From SFLA01 sp045595165 (lineage in GTDB: Bacteria > Bacillota > Clostridia > Oscillospirales > CAG-382): a stretch of DNA of 64,000 bases. A program made the position numbers and the translations under genes. The stretch spans positions 12,349 to 76,348 of the forward strand of contig JAZNZY010000027.1 in NCBI GenBank assembly GCA_045595165.1. Direction: 5' to 3'. The notes beneath the pieces are model-generated. The model was not told the DNA's origin, did no database searches, and worked only from the letters and a program-made list of their open reading frames with translations. This document shows, piece by piece, positions 1 through 8,445 of the stretch (positions are counted from its first letter, which is position 1; each line of letters starts with the position of its first letter).

Positions 1-525
1 GGTCTGAACGTAGGTAAAGCCGTTGATACGGGAGATGATGAAAGCAGCGTCCTTGCCGAGACCGTTAAGGATAACGCGGAGGGGCTGATTTCTTACCTTG
101 TTTGCGTTGAGAGCGATCTTGATTGCGCCTTCAGCAGCAGCAAAGGATTCGTGTCCTGCCAGGAAGCAGAAGCATTCGGTTTCTTCGGAAAGAAGCATTT
201 TGCCCAGGTTACCGTGACCGAGACCAACCTTGCGGTTTTCAGCAACGGAGCCGGGGATACAGAAGGACTGAAGACCGATACCGATAGCGGCAGCAGCGTC
301 AGCAGCCTTTACACAGCCGGTCTTGATAGCGATAGCGCAACCAACGGTGTATGCCCAAACTGCGTTTTCAAAGCAGATAGGCTGGGTTTCTCTAACGATC
401 TTATCGCAATCGATACCCTTTGCGAGAGTGATCTCTTTGCATTCTTCGATAGAGTTAATACCATATTCCTTAAGCACTGCGAGGACCTTGTCCGCGCGGC
501 GTTCATAGCTTTCAAAAAGTGCCAT
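1..525 (-). CDS. GGGtGRT family protein, N-terminal part (runs off the window)
   Basis: This frame is open from the ATG at 525 to the window edge (175 codons), so only the N-terminal half is present. It begins MALFESYERRADKV and has several cysteines in its first 70 residues and the sequence GLGHGNLGKML near residue 100. I recognise it as the clostridial family named after a C-terminal GGGtGRT motif, which would lie outside the window. Function is not established. It follows the NifU-like gene by 14 bases with its own strong site (AGGAGG at 535-540), and these two genes commonly travel together in Clostridia, suggesting a shared iron-sulfur or metal-related role. That role is an inference from context. 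Confidence 0.8.
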   Translation of the reverse strand, partial: MALFESYERRADKVLAVLKEYGINSIEECKEITLAKGIDCDKIVRETQPICFENAVWAYTVGCAIAIKTGCVKAADAAAAIGIGLQSFCIPGSVAENRKVGLGHGNLGKMLLSEETECFCFLAGHESFAAAEGAIKIALNANKVRNQPLRVILNGLGKDAAFIISRINGFTYVQT

Positions 526-539
526 ATTTCGTTACCTCC

Positions 540-1235
540 TTACTGTTTGCGGGGATCGATGTAGGTCTTACCGTCATCGAATCTGCCGTAGTGACCGAGA
601 GACTTGTTGTAAGCGGTGGTGGGATCGTCGCCCTTCTTGATGAAATCGGTCATCTTGCCGAGAGAAACGAACTCATAGCCGATAACCTGATTGTTTTCAT
701 CGAGAGCCATACGGGTAACGTAGCCTTCTGCCATTTCAAGGTAACGAACGCCCTTAGCTTTGGTACCGTACATAGTACCTACCTGAGAACGTGCGCCCTT
801 ACCGAGGTCTTCAAGACCTGCGCCGATAGACAGACCGTCATCGGAGAAAGCGGACTGAGAACGTCCGTAAACGATCTGGAGGAACAGCTCACGCATAGCG
901 GTATTGATAGCGTCGCATACCAAGTCGGTGTTGAGAGCTTCGAGAATGGTCTTGCCGGGGAGGATTTCCGCCGCCATAGCAGCGGAGTGAGTCATACCGG
1001 AGCAACCGATAGTTTCTACGAGAGCCTCTTCGATAATACCGTTTTTAACGTTGAGGGAAAGTTTGCAAGCGCCTTGCTGAGGTGCGCACCAGCCTACACC
1101 GTGTGTAAAAGCGGAAATGTCGCTTACTTCTTTAGCCTTCACCCATTTGCCTTCTTCGGGAATGGGAGCGGGACCGTGGTTGGGACCCTTGGCTACGACA
1201 CACATATGCTCGACTTCTTTTGAATAGTTGATCAT
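540..1235 (-). CDS. NifU/IscU-like iron-sulfur scaffold protein
   Basis: A 231-residue protein with an IscU/NifU N-terminal-type core. The sequence IGCSGMTHSAAMAAEI matches the GCxAxxASxxM loop that carries a cluster-ligand cysteine, and further cysteines occur at GWCAPQQGAC. It is longer than IscU (about 130 residues) because of a C-terminal extension ending in YIDPRKQ. A scaffold role in cluster assembly or transfer is inferred from the family. It lies between pduL (24 bases upstream) and the GGGtGRT gene (14 bases downstream), all on the minus strand, so the three are probably cotranscribed. The start at 1235 has GAAAGGAC upstream. Confidence 0.8.
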   Translation of the reverse strand: MINYSKEVEHMCVVAKGPNHGPAPIPEEGKWVKAKEVSDISAFTHGVGWCAPQQGACKLSLNVKNGIIEEALVETIGCSGMTHSAAMAAEILPGKTILEALNTDLVCDAINTAMRELFLQIVYGRSQSAFSDDGLSIGAGLEDLGKGARSQVGTMYGTKAKGVRYLEMAEGYVTRMALDENNQVIGYEFVSLGKMTDFIKKGDDPTTAYNKSLGHYGRFDDGKTYIDPRKQ

Positions 1236-1259
1236 ACTTTTAGTCCTTTCTGGTATATG

Positions 1260-1835
1260 TTATTTTTTAATAATTTCTGCGTTGTAAGCACCGAATGCGT
1301 TGGCTGCATTGGATTCGTCGGTATCGATATGCATAGCATCGGCAAAAGAGGGACTTACTCTGATAACTACGTCATCAAAAATAAGTGCACGGGGAGTATC
1401 AAGCTTTGCCAGTACGATCTCTTTGTCTGCCACACCGAATTTCTCTGCGGTTTCGGGAGTGAGATGAACGTGGCGCTGTGCTGCGATCGCACCCTCGGTA
1501 AGCTCAACTTCGCCTGCGGGACCGACAAGCTTAACGGGAGCGCTGCCCTTCAGATCACCGGATTCTCTTACGGGAACGCTTATTCCCAGCGTTCTTGCGT
1601 CGGTAAGCGAAACTTCAACCTGAGAAGCTTTGCGTGCGGGGCCGAGCACGGAAACGTTTTTAATGGTGTTTTTGGGACCTACAACGTCAACACGTTCTTC
1701 GCAAGCAAACTGACCGGGCTGGGACAGCATTTTCTTAACAGTGAGCTCGTGTCCTGCGCCGAACAGTGTTTCAATATCCGCCTGGGAAAGGTGAACGTGA
1801 CGTGCAGAGGTCTCTACAAGTACTGTGTTTGCCAT
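1260..1835 (-). CDS. pduL: Phosphate acyltransferase PduL
   Basis: A 191-residue phosphotransacylase of the PduL family, which interconverts acyl-CoA plus phosphate with acyl phosphate plus CoA (acetyl or propanoyl) and is unrelated to Pta. Both tandem barrel domains carry the zinc-binding histidine motif: ARHVHLS with His13 and His15, and QRHVHLT with His122 and His124. A third ligand candidate is His169 in DAMHID. The protein starts only a few residues before the first domain, so there is no room for the N-terminal peptide that targets PduL to a microcompartment, and no shell gene is nearby. It is therefore probably the cytosolic housekeeping form, making acetyl phosphate for ATP formation. 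The site AAGGAGATAC precedes the ATG at 1835. Confidence 0.93.
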   Translation of the reverse strand: MANTVLVETSARHVHLSQADIETLFGAGHELTVKKMLSQPGQFACEERVDVVGPKNTIKNVSVLGPARKASQVEVSLTDARTLGISVPVRESGDLKGSAPVKLVGPAGEVELTEGAIAAQRHVHLTPETAEKFGVADKEIVLAKLDTPRALIFDDVVIRVSPSFADAMHIDTDESNAANAFGAYNAEIIKK

Positions 1836-1916
1836 ATATTGTATCTCCTTACATCATTTTTCACAGTATTATACTACAAAATGCCGTTCTTGTAAACAAC
1901 AAAATGCAAAAAACTG

Positions 1917-1945
1917 TTGAATTTTTTCACAATATATGGTATTAT
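1917..1945 (+). promoter_or_regulatory. Sigma-A-type promoter of the aminotransferase-trpS unit
   Basis: TTGAAT (1917-1922), a 17-base spacer and TATTAT (1940-1945). The spacing is ideal and the -10 ends 28 bases before the ATG at 1974. It lies in the divergent gap with pduL. It also explains why the in-frame TTG at 1917 is not a start codon. Confidence 0.7.
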
Positions 1946-1973
1946 ATTTTGGATATTAATGTGGGGTACTATT

Positions 1974-3161
1974 ATGGATTACAAGATATCGGAAAATGTA
2001 AAGAACGTAAAGCCTTCCGCAATACGTGAAATATTCAAATTTCTCTCCGTTCCGGGGCTTATCTCCTTTGCGGCAGGAAATCCTTCGCCCGAATCATTTC
2101 CCGCAGACGAGCTGCAGAAAGTTTCAAACGAGATCTTTTTCTGTAATGCATCCGCCGCTCTTCAATACGGCACTACGGAAGGATACGCACCTCTTCGTAA
2201 GTGGGTAAAGCAACGTCTTACCGATAAGTTTTCTTCTTTCAAGGAAAATGATGAGGTTATAATAACCACGGGCGGACAGCAGGGAATAGATCTTTGTGCC
2301 CGGGTTATGCTTAATCCCGGCGATACGGTTATATGTGAAAAACCTTCATTTATCGGCGCGCTTAACGCTTTCCGTGTGTGCGGCGCAAATACTGTGGGAG
2401 TGGAGCTTGAGCAGGACGGTATGTCCGTATCAGGACTTGAGCAAGCGATAAAAGAAAATCCGAACACAAGGCTTATTTATCTTATTCCCACGTTTCAGAA
2501 TCCTATGGGAATAACCACAAGTCTTGAAAAACGCAAAGCTATTTATGATATCGCTTTAAAGAACGGTATCGTTATTCTTGAAGATAACCCTTACGGCGAG
2601 CTTCGCTTTGCGGGAAAAGACGTACCTACCGTAAAATCCATAGATACAGAGGGAATAGTCGTATACACTTCCTCTTTTTCCAAAATATTATCCTCCGGAA
2701 TGCGCGTCGGCTACCTTTGCGGCCCCAAACAGATTATTGACAGATGCGTTGTTGTTAAACAAGCAAATGACGTTCATACCAACCTTTTCTTCCAAATGCT
2801 GGTAAGCAAGTATCTGGAGGAATACGATATCGATGCACATATCGAAACCATTAAGGATCTTTACAGACGAAAAGCGAATTTGATGATCGATTGTCTTGAG
2901 CGCGGTCTTTCCGAAGAAGTCCGCTTCACACGTCCCGAGGGCGGTCTGTTTTTGTGGGTTACGTTGCCGAGCGGCGACTCGAGCGAGCTGTTTAAGGTTT
3001 GTATTGAGAATAACATAGCTGTGGTTGATGGTAAGGCGTTTTTACCTCAGCCTGCACCTTGCAGTTCTGTACGATTGAACTATTCAATGCCTTCCGACAA
3101 GCAGATAATACAAGGAATCGACGTTTTTTGCTCTACTGTTAACGAATATATCAAGAGGTAA
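1974..3161 (+). CDS. PLP-dependent aminotransferase, class I/II (MocR-domain-like subgroup)
   Basis: A 395-residue fold-type I aminotransferase of the subgroup that includes 2-aminoadipate, LysN-type and other broad-specificity transaminases. Visible markers are the N-terminal ISFAAGNPSPESFP, the substrate-loop region YLIPTFQNPMG, the cofactor-binding region LEDNPYGELRF and the Schiff-base lysine in SSFSKILSSGMRVG. There is no N-terminal winged-helix domain, so it is an enzyme, not a MocR regulator. The amino-acid substrate cannot be read from sequence. An in-frame TTG at 1917 would add 19 hydrophobic residues but coincides with the promoter -35, so the ATG at 1974 is chosen (GGGG shortly upstream). 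trpS follows after 5 bases. Confidence 0.88.
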   Translation: MDYKISENVKNVKPSAIREIFKFLSVPGLISFAAGNPSPESFPADELQKVSNEIFFCNASAALQYGTTEGYAPLRKWVKQRLTDKFSSFKENDEVIITTGGQQGIDLCARVMLNPGDTVICEKPSFIGALNAFRVCGANTVGVELEQDGMSVSGLEQAIKENPNTRLIYLIPTFQNPMGITTSLEKRKAIYDIALKNGIVILEDNPYGELRFAGKDVPTVKSIDTEGIVVYTSSFSKILSSGMRVGYLCGPKQIIDRCVVVKQANDVHTNLFFQMLVSKYLEEYDIDAHIETIKDLYRRKANLMIDCLERGLSEEVRFTRPEGGLFLWVTLPSGDSSELFKVCIENNIAVVDGKAFLPQPAPCSSVRLNYSMPSDKQIIQGIDVFCSTVNEYIKR

Positions 3162-3166
3162 ATTAA

Positions 3167-4180
3167 ATGGCAGAATTTTCTAAAGATAAAAAGACTATAC
3201 TCTCGGGTATAAAACCCTCCGGTGAATTAACGTTGGGCTCTTATATAGGTGCAATCAGAAATTGGAAACAGCTCCAGGAAGATTATAACTGTATATACTG
3301 TATTGCCGACCTTCACGCTATTACCGTAAGGCAAGATCCCGCATTGCTTCGAAAGCGCACGATCATGCAGCTGGCACAGTATATTGCCTGCGGTCTTGAT
3401 CCCGAAAAAAACGTGCTCTTCCTTCAGAGCCACGTTCCCGCCCACGCAGAATTGGGCTGGGTGCTTAATTGCTACACTATGGTGGGCGAGCTTAACCGTA
3501 TGACGCAATTTAAGGATAAATCTGCAAAGCACTCCGACAACATAAATGCAGGTCTTTACGATTATCCCGTATTGATGGCGGCTGATATACTTCTTTATCA
3601 GACAGATCTTGTTCCCGTAGGCGAAGATCAGAAGCAGCACGTTGAGCTTTGCCGCGATATTGCTAACCGTTTCAACGGCGTTTACGGCGACGTTTTCAAA
3701 ATGCCCGAGCCTTTTATTCCCAAACTGGGCGCAAGGATCATGAGCCTTTCCGATCCCGAATCCAAGATGAGCAAATCCGAGAGCGATAACGGATGCATCT
3801 GCCTGCTTGACAGACCCGAGGATATTATGGCTCGCTTTAAGCGTGCGGTTACCGATAGCGACACTTGCGTGCGTTTCGATCCCGTAAATAAAAAAGGTAT
3901 ATCCAACCTTATGACGATATGCTCTGCCGCTACCGGAATGACCTTTGAGCAGATAGAAAATCAGTTTGCAGGCAAAGGTTACGGCGAATTCAAGCCTTTC
4001 GTAGGCGAAGCTGTTGTTGAGATGCTCCGTCCCGTAAGAGAAGAAACGGAAAGACTTCTTAAGGATAAAGCGTATCTCAATTCCGTTCTTGATAACGGAG
4101 CGCAGCAAGCGTCTTATCTTGCAAGACGCACTCTTTCCAAGGTTTACCGTAAGGTAGGCTTTTATTCCACGGATAAATAA
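3167..4180 (+). CDS. trpS: Tryptophanyl-tRNA synthetase
   Basis: A 337-residue class I synthetase that charges tRNA-Trp in the cytosol. The HIGH-type motif appears as TLGSYIGAI (about residues 21-29) after SGIKPSGE, and the KMSKS loop as SKMSKSESD (about residues 202-210). The length matches bacterial TrpRS. It begins 5 bases after the aminotransferase stop, with GAGGT overlapping the end of that gene, so it is probably cotranscribed. I found no T-box leader, and the close spacing to the upstream gene leaves no room for one directly before trpS. Confidence 0.96.
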   Translation: MAEFSKDKKTILSGIKPSGELTLGSYIGAIRNWKQLQEDYNCIYCIADLHAITVRQDPALLRKRTIMQLAQYIACGLDPEKNVLFLQSHVPAHAELGWVLNCYTMVGELNRMTQFKDKSAKHSDNINAGLYDYPVLMAADILLYQTDLVPVGEDQKQHVELCRDIANRFNGVYGDVFKMPEPFIPKLGARIMSLSDPESKMSKSESDNGCICLLDRPEDIMARFKRAVTDSDTCVRFDPVNKKGISNLMTICSAATGMTFEQIENQFAGKGYGEFKPFVGEAVVEMLRPVREETERLLKDKAYLNSVLDNGAQQASYLARRTLSKVYRKVGFYSTDK

Positions 4181-4199
4181 TAAAATTTGAGGTGTATTT

Positions 4200-6182
4200 G
4201 TGTCAAAGAAAAAGCCTGAATACGATAGCCACTCAATTTCATCACTTAAAGGAGCGGACAGAGTACGTCTGCGTCCTGCCGTTATTTTCGGAAGTGATGG
4301 TCTTGAGGGTTGTGAGCATTCTTTTTTCGAAATACTTTCAAACTCAATAGATGAAGCGCGAGAGGGATACGGTAACGTAATTAACGTAACCGTATTCAAC
4401 GATCACGCTATGATAGTCGAAGACTTCGGCAGAGGTGTACCTCTCGATTGGAACGAAAAAGAGGGAAGATATAACTGGGAGCTTGTTTATTGCGAGCTTT
4501 ATGCGGGCGGTAAATACGATAAGCAGGGCGGAAGTCCTTACGGATATTCCTTGGGAACCAACGGACTCGGAGCTTGCGCTACCCAGTATGCTTCAGAATA
4601 TATGACGGTTACTTCCTGCTCCCGAGGTGTTAAGTCAACTATGGAGTTTTCCAAGGGTAATCCCGTTGGAGAACTGCAAAAAGAGCCTTGCGCAAAGGGC
4701 AAAAGCGGTACCACCGTAAAATGGAAGCCGGATTTTGACGTATTTACCGATATATCCATTCCTTACGAGTTCTTTACAGAGGTGCTGAAGCGTCAGGCTG
4801 TTGCCAACGCAGGACTCACTTTGGTTCTTAACTGGCAAAATGCCGATGGAAGCTGGAAAAAAGACGAATACCTGTACCCCAACGGAATAATGGATTATAT
4901 CAATGAAACCGTTGGTATGGGATATTTGACAGAACCCGTCCAGTATTCCTGCGAACGCGTTGGAAGAGATCGAGCCGATCAGCCCGATTACAATTTGCTT
5001 ATAAATTTTGCTTTTTGTTTTTCCAATGAATCAAATTTCATTGAATATTACCACAATTCATCTTTCCTTGAACACGGAGGCTCTCCCGAAAAAGCCGCTA
5101 AAACCGCTTTTGTATACGCTATTGATAAATATCTTAAAGATAACGGTAAATATACAAAATCCGAGAGTAAAGTAACGTGGAACGATGTTGCGGATTCATT
5201 GGTGCTTGTAACCAACTGCTTCTCTACGGCGACTTCTTATTCCAACCAGACAAAAAAAGCTATAACAAACGTATTTATTGCCGATGCGATGACGGATTTC
5301 TTCAAGCAAAAGCTTGAGGTTTACTTTGCGGAAAATCCCGCTGCGGCAGATAAGGCGTGCCAGCAGGTGTTGGTTAATAAACGCAGCCGCGAATCTGCGG
5401 AGAGTATGCGTCTTAACGTTAAGAAAAAGCTTACCACCACGCTTGATATAAACAACACGGTCGATAAGTTCGTAAACTGCCGCAGTAAGGATCCCGAAGT
5501 ATGCGAACTGTATATCGTTGAGGGTGATTCCGCACTTACCAGTTGTAAGCTGGCGAGAGATCCCTCTTTTCAGGCAATAATTCCAGTAAGAGGTAAAACA
5601 CTTAACTGTCTTAAAGCGTCTTACGAAGCCATATTCAAAAGCGATATTATCGTCGATCTTCTTAAGGTTATCGGCTGCGGAGTTGAAATTAAGGCAAAAG
5701 GAAGCAAAAACCTTACCGAATTCAACCTTGCTGCTTTGCGTTGGTCAAAGATAATCATCTGTACCGATGCCGACGAAGACGGATACCAGATAAGAACGCT
5801 TATTCTCACGCTGTTTTACCGTCTGCTTCCCACGCTTATAAGAGAGGGAAGAGTGTATATTGCTGAAACGCCGCTGTATGAGATAACCACCAAGGACGAT
5901 ACTTTCTTTGCTTATGATGAGCAGGAAAAAGCGTCTATACTTTCCAAGATCGGTAACGCCAAATATACCATTCAGCGTTCAAAAGGTCTTGGTGAAAACG
6001 ATGCCGATATGATGTCCCGTACCACAATGGCGCCTGCTACAAGAAAGCTTGTGCGTATCACTCCCGATGACGAAACGAAAACGTACGAAATGTTTGACGT
6101 TCTGTTGGGTGATAACCTTGCCGGCAGAAAGCAGTTTATTGCGGAAAACGGTGCAAGATATCTCGATCTTGCAGATTATTGA
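4200..6182 (+). CDS. Type II topoisomerase subunit B, ParE-like (divergent)
   Basis: A 660-residue ATPase subunit of a type IIA topoisomerase. The GHKL ATP site is seen in ILSNSIDEAREG (Asn/Asp/Glu), VEDFGRGVP (DxGxG) and the ATP lid GTNGLGACA. The TOPRIM domain has YIVEGDSA and CTDADEDGYQIR with its acidic metal ligands. It lacks the N-terminal wording typical of GyrB and is short like ParE. Clostridia often carry such a second, divergent pair besides gyrase. It starts with GTG at 4200 and is followed after 15 bases by the A subunit. It probably acts in chromosome decatenation, but gyrase-like activity cannot be excluded from sequence alone. Confidence 0.88.
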   Translation: MSKKKPEYDSHSISSLKGADRVRLRPAVIFGSDGLEGCEHSFFEILSNSIDEAREGYGNVINVTVFNDHAMIVEDFGRGVPLDWNEKEGRYNWELVYCELYAGGKYDKQGGSPYGYSLGTNGLGACATQYASEYMTVTSCSRGVKSTMEFSKGNPVGELQKEPCAKGKSGTTVKWKPDFDVFTDISIPYEFFTEVLKRQAVANAGLTLVLNWQNADGSWKKDEYLYPNGIMDYINETVGMGYLTEPVQYSCERVGRDRADQPDYNLLINFAFCFSNESNFIEYYHNSSFLEHGGSPEKAAKTAFVYAIDKYLKDNGKYTKSESKVTWNDVADSLVLVTNCFSTATSYSNQTKKAITNVFIADAMTDFFKQKLEVYFAENPAAADKACQQVLVNKRSRESAESMRLNVKKKLTTTLDINNTVDKFVNCRSKDPEVCELYIVEGDSALTSCKLARDPSFQAIIPVRGKTLNCLKASYEAIFKSDIIVDLLKVIGCGVEIKAKGSKNLTEFNLAALRWSKIIICTDADEDGYQIRTLILTLFYRLLPTLIREGRVYIAETPLYEITTKDDTFFAYDEQEKASILSKIGNAKYTIQRSKGLGENDADMMSRTTMAPATRKLVRITPDDETKTYEMFDVLLGDNLAGRKQFIAENGARYLDLADY

Positions 6183-6197
6183 TAGGGAGGTATAACT

Positions 6198-8420
6198 ATG
6201 GCTAAAAAGAAAAAAGTCGAACCTGCTCCTATCAAGCTTGCGGAAGTTGTCAATACTCCCATTACCGAAATACTGGAAAGTAATTATATGCCCTACGCCA
6301 TGAGCGTAATCGTTTCCCGTGCTATTCCCGAAATCGACGGTCTTAAGCCTTCCCACAGAAAGCTTTTGTACTCCATGTATAAAATGGGACTTATGACCGG
6401 GCAAAAGGTTAAAAGCGCCAAGGTTGTCGGTCAGACAATGATGCTCAATCCCCACGGTGATGCGGCTATATACGAAACACTTGTCCGTCTTACTACGGGC
6501 AGAGAATCCCTTTTGCATCCTCTTATAGAATCCAAGGGTGCTTTCGGTAAACAGTATTCCGATATGGTGTTTTCCGCTTCCCGTTATACTGAGTGTAAGC
6601 TTGCTCCCATTTGCGAAGAGCTTTTTGACGGTATCGACAGGGACGGTGTTGACTTTGTAGATAACTATGACGGCACGATGAAGGAGCCTACGCTTCTTCC
6701 GGTTTCGTTCCCCAATATTCTTGTTGCACCCAATAACGGTATTGCGGTAGGTATGACCAGCCGTATATGCTCCTTTAACCTGGGCGAACTGTGCGACGCA
6801 ACGTCGCTGTATCTTAAAAACGGACACGTTACCGTGCCCGAGCTTTTGGAAATAATGCCTGCACCTGATTTTCCCACAGGCGGTCAGCTTATTTACGATA
6901 AAGAAAAGATGGCTGATATCTATTCTACAGGCGTGGGAACCTTCCGTGTTCGTTCCAAGTGGCGTGTTGAGGGAAATCATATTGAAATATACGAAATTCC
7001 CTATACTACCACTGCGGAAAAAATCAGAGATTCCATAGTTAAGCTGGTTAAAGAGGGCAAGGTTAAGGAGATCTCCGATGTACGTGACGAGATCGGTCTT
7101 CACGGCCTTACCCTTACTATCGATATCAAGCGCGGTGCAGATCCCGATAAGCTTATGTCAAAGCTTTGCAAATCCACTCCTTTGGAGGATACCTTCGGAT
7201 GTAACTTCAATATCCTGATCGGCGGTGTTCCCCGCACCTTGGGAATTCCCGAGATTATCGAAGAGTGGAGCGCTTTCCGTGTAGAGTGTCTGCGTCGTAA
7301 CTATATTTACGATCTGGGCAAAAAAAGTGATAAGCTTCATCTTTTGTACGGCTTGCGCAAGATATTGCTGGATATAGATAAAGCAATTGCGATAATCCGT
7401 CATACCGAAAACGAAAAAGACGTTGTTCCCAATTTGATGAAGGGCTTCGATATTGATAAGATACAAGCGGAATTTGTAGCCGATATCAAGCTGAGAAATC
7501 TTAACAGAGAGTACATTCTCAACCGCACGGAAGAGATAGGCGATCTTGAAAAAGAAATTGAAGAGCTCAAGAGTCTTATAGCATCCGAGCGTAAGATACG
7601 CAACGTTATTATCAAGCAACTGGGCAAGATAAAAGATAAATACGGCAAGCCCCGCAAGACTGAGGTTCTCAGTTCCGAAAGTGTTACCGCCGTTTCCGAT
7701 GAACCTAAATTTGAAGATTATCCCTGCTTTATGTTCGTAAGTAAGGAAGGTTATTTCAAGAAATGCCTTCCCGCATCCTTGCGCGGCAGCGATGTCCAAA
7801 AGTTTAAAGAAGGCGACGAACTGCTTATAAGCACTGAAACTACCAACGGCGCTGAGGTATTGTTCTTCACCAATCACGCTCAGGTTTATAAAGCTCATAT
7901 GTATGATTTTGACGATGTCAAAGCATCTGCTTTGGGCGAATATGTTCCCGCAAAGCTGGGCTTTGAAGATGGGGAAAAGGTTGTAGCTGCCCACGCAATG
8001 TCAGATTTCAACGGTAACTTCGTTGTTTTCTATGAAAACGGAAAAGCAGTTAAATTCCCTGCAGAGGTTTATAAAACCGTAACAAACCGCAAAAAATTAA
8101 CCAATGCTCTTGCCTCCGGATCAGTGGCGGTAGGTGTTTTCAGGGGCGGAAATGATAAGCAGGAATATCTTATTATCTCTTCCGCATCCAGAGCTTTGCT
8201 CATAAAAGAAAAGCAAATAACCGAAAAATCCACCAGAAGTGCTTCCGGTGCAACGGTAATGACACTTAAAAAAGGTCATACCGTTATCAGCGCATCTGTG
8301 TATGATCCCAATGTACGAGCTTTGGAAAAAGAAAGCCGTTATCGTAAATCTTCGTTGCCGTCTACCGGCGGACTTTTCGAGGATGACGATCCCGAGCTTA
8401 ACCAAATGACATTAATTTAA
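6198..8420 (+). CDS. Type II topoisomerase subunit A, ParC-like (divergent)
   Basis: A 740-residue DNA cleavage and rejoining subunit and partner of the preceding ParE-like protein. The N-terminal domain begins ILESNYMPYAMSVIVSRAIP. The active-site tyrosine is in ASRYTECKL, preceded by the conserved arginine. The region around NREYILNRTEEIGDLEKEIE forms the coiled coil and exit gate. The C-terminal part (about residues 500-740) is a degenerate beta-pinwheel. I do not see the GyrA box (QRRGGKG), which argues for topoisomerase IV-like function over gyrase. AGGGAGG lies 6 bases before the ATG. Confidence 0.88.
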   Translation: MAKKKKVEPAPIKLAEVVNTPITEILESNYMPYAMSVIVSRAIPEIDGLKPSHRKLLYSMYKMGLMTGQKVKSAKVVGQTMMLNPHGDAAIYETLVRLTTGRESLLHPLIESKGAFGKQYSDMVFSASRYTECKLAPICEELFDGIDRDGVDFVDNYDGTMKEPTLLPVSFPNILVAPNNGIAVGMTSRICSFNLGELCDATSLYLKNGHVTVPELLEIMPAPDFPTGGQLIYDKEKMADIYSTGVGTFRVRSKWRVEGNHIEIYEIPYTTTAEKIRDSIVKLVKEGKVKEISDVRDEIGLHGLTLTIDIKRGADPDKLMSKLCKSTPLEDTFGCNFNILIGGVPRTLGIPEIIEEWSAFRVECLRRNYIYDLGKKSDKLHLLYGLRKILLDIDKAIAIIRHTENEKDVVPNLMKGFDIDKIQAEFVADIKLRNLNREYILNRTEEIGDLEKEIEELKSLIASERKIRNVIIKQLGKIKDKYGKPRKTEVLSSESVTAVSDEPKFEDYPCFMFVSKEGYFKKCLPASLRGSDVQKFKEGDELLISTETTNGAEVLFFTNHAQVYKAHMYDFDDVKASALGEYVPAKLGFEDGEKVVAAHAMSDFNGNFVVFYENGKAVKFPAEVYKTVTNRKKLTNALASGSVAVGVFRGGNDKQEYLIISSASRALLIKEKQITEKSTRSASGATVMTLKKGHTVISASVYDPNVRALEKESRYRKSSLPSTGGLFEDDDPELNQMTLI

Positions 8421-8445
8421 ACTTTATCGGAAAGGGGTGTTCTCG

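Noticed and set aside
1917..1973. Upstream TTG start adding 19 residues to the aminotransferase
   Set aside because: The TTG is the -35 box of a well-spaced promoter and there is no ribosome site in front of it.
3150..3170. T-box riboswitch for trpS (and likewise cysS at 38282-38292)
   Set aside because: Both genes start within 5 to 11 bases of the upstream stop codon, leaving no space for a leader.
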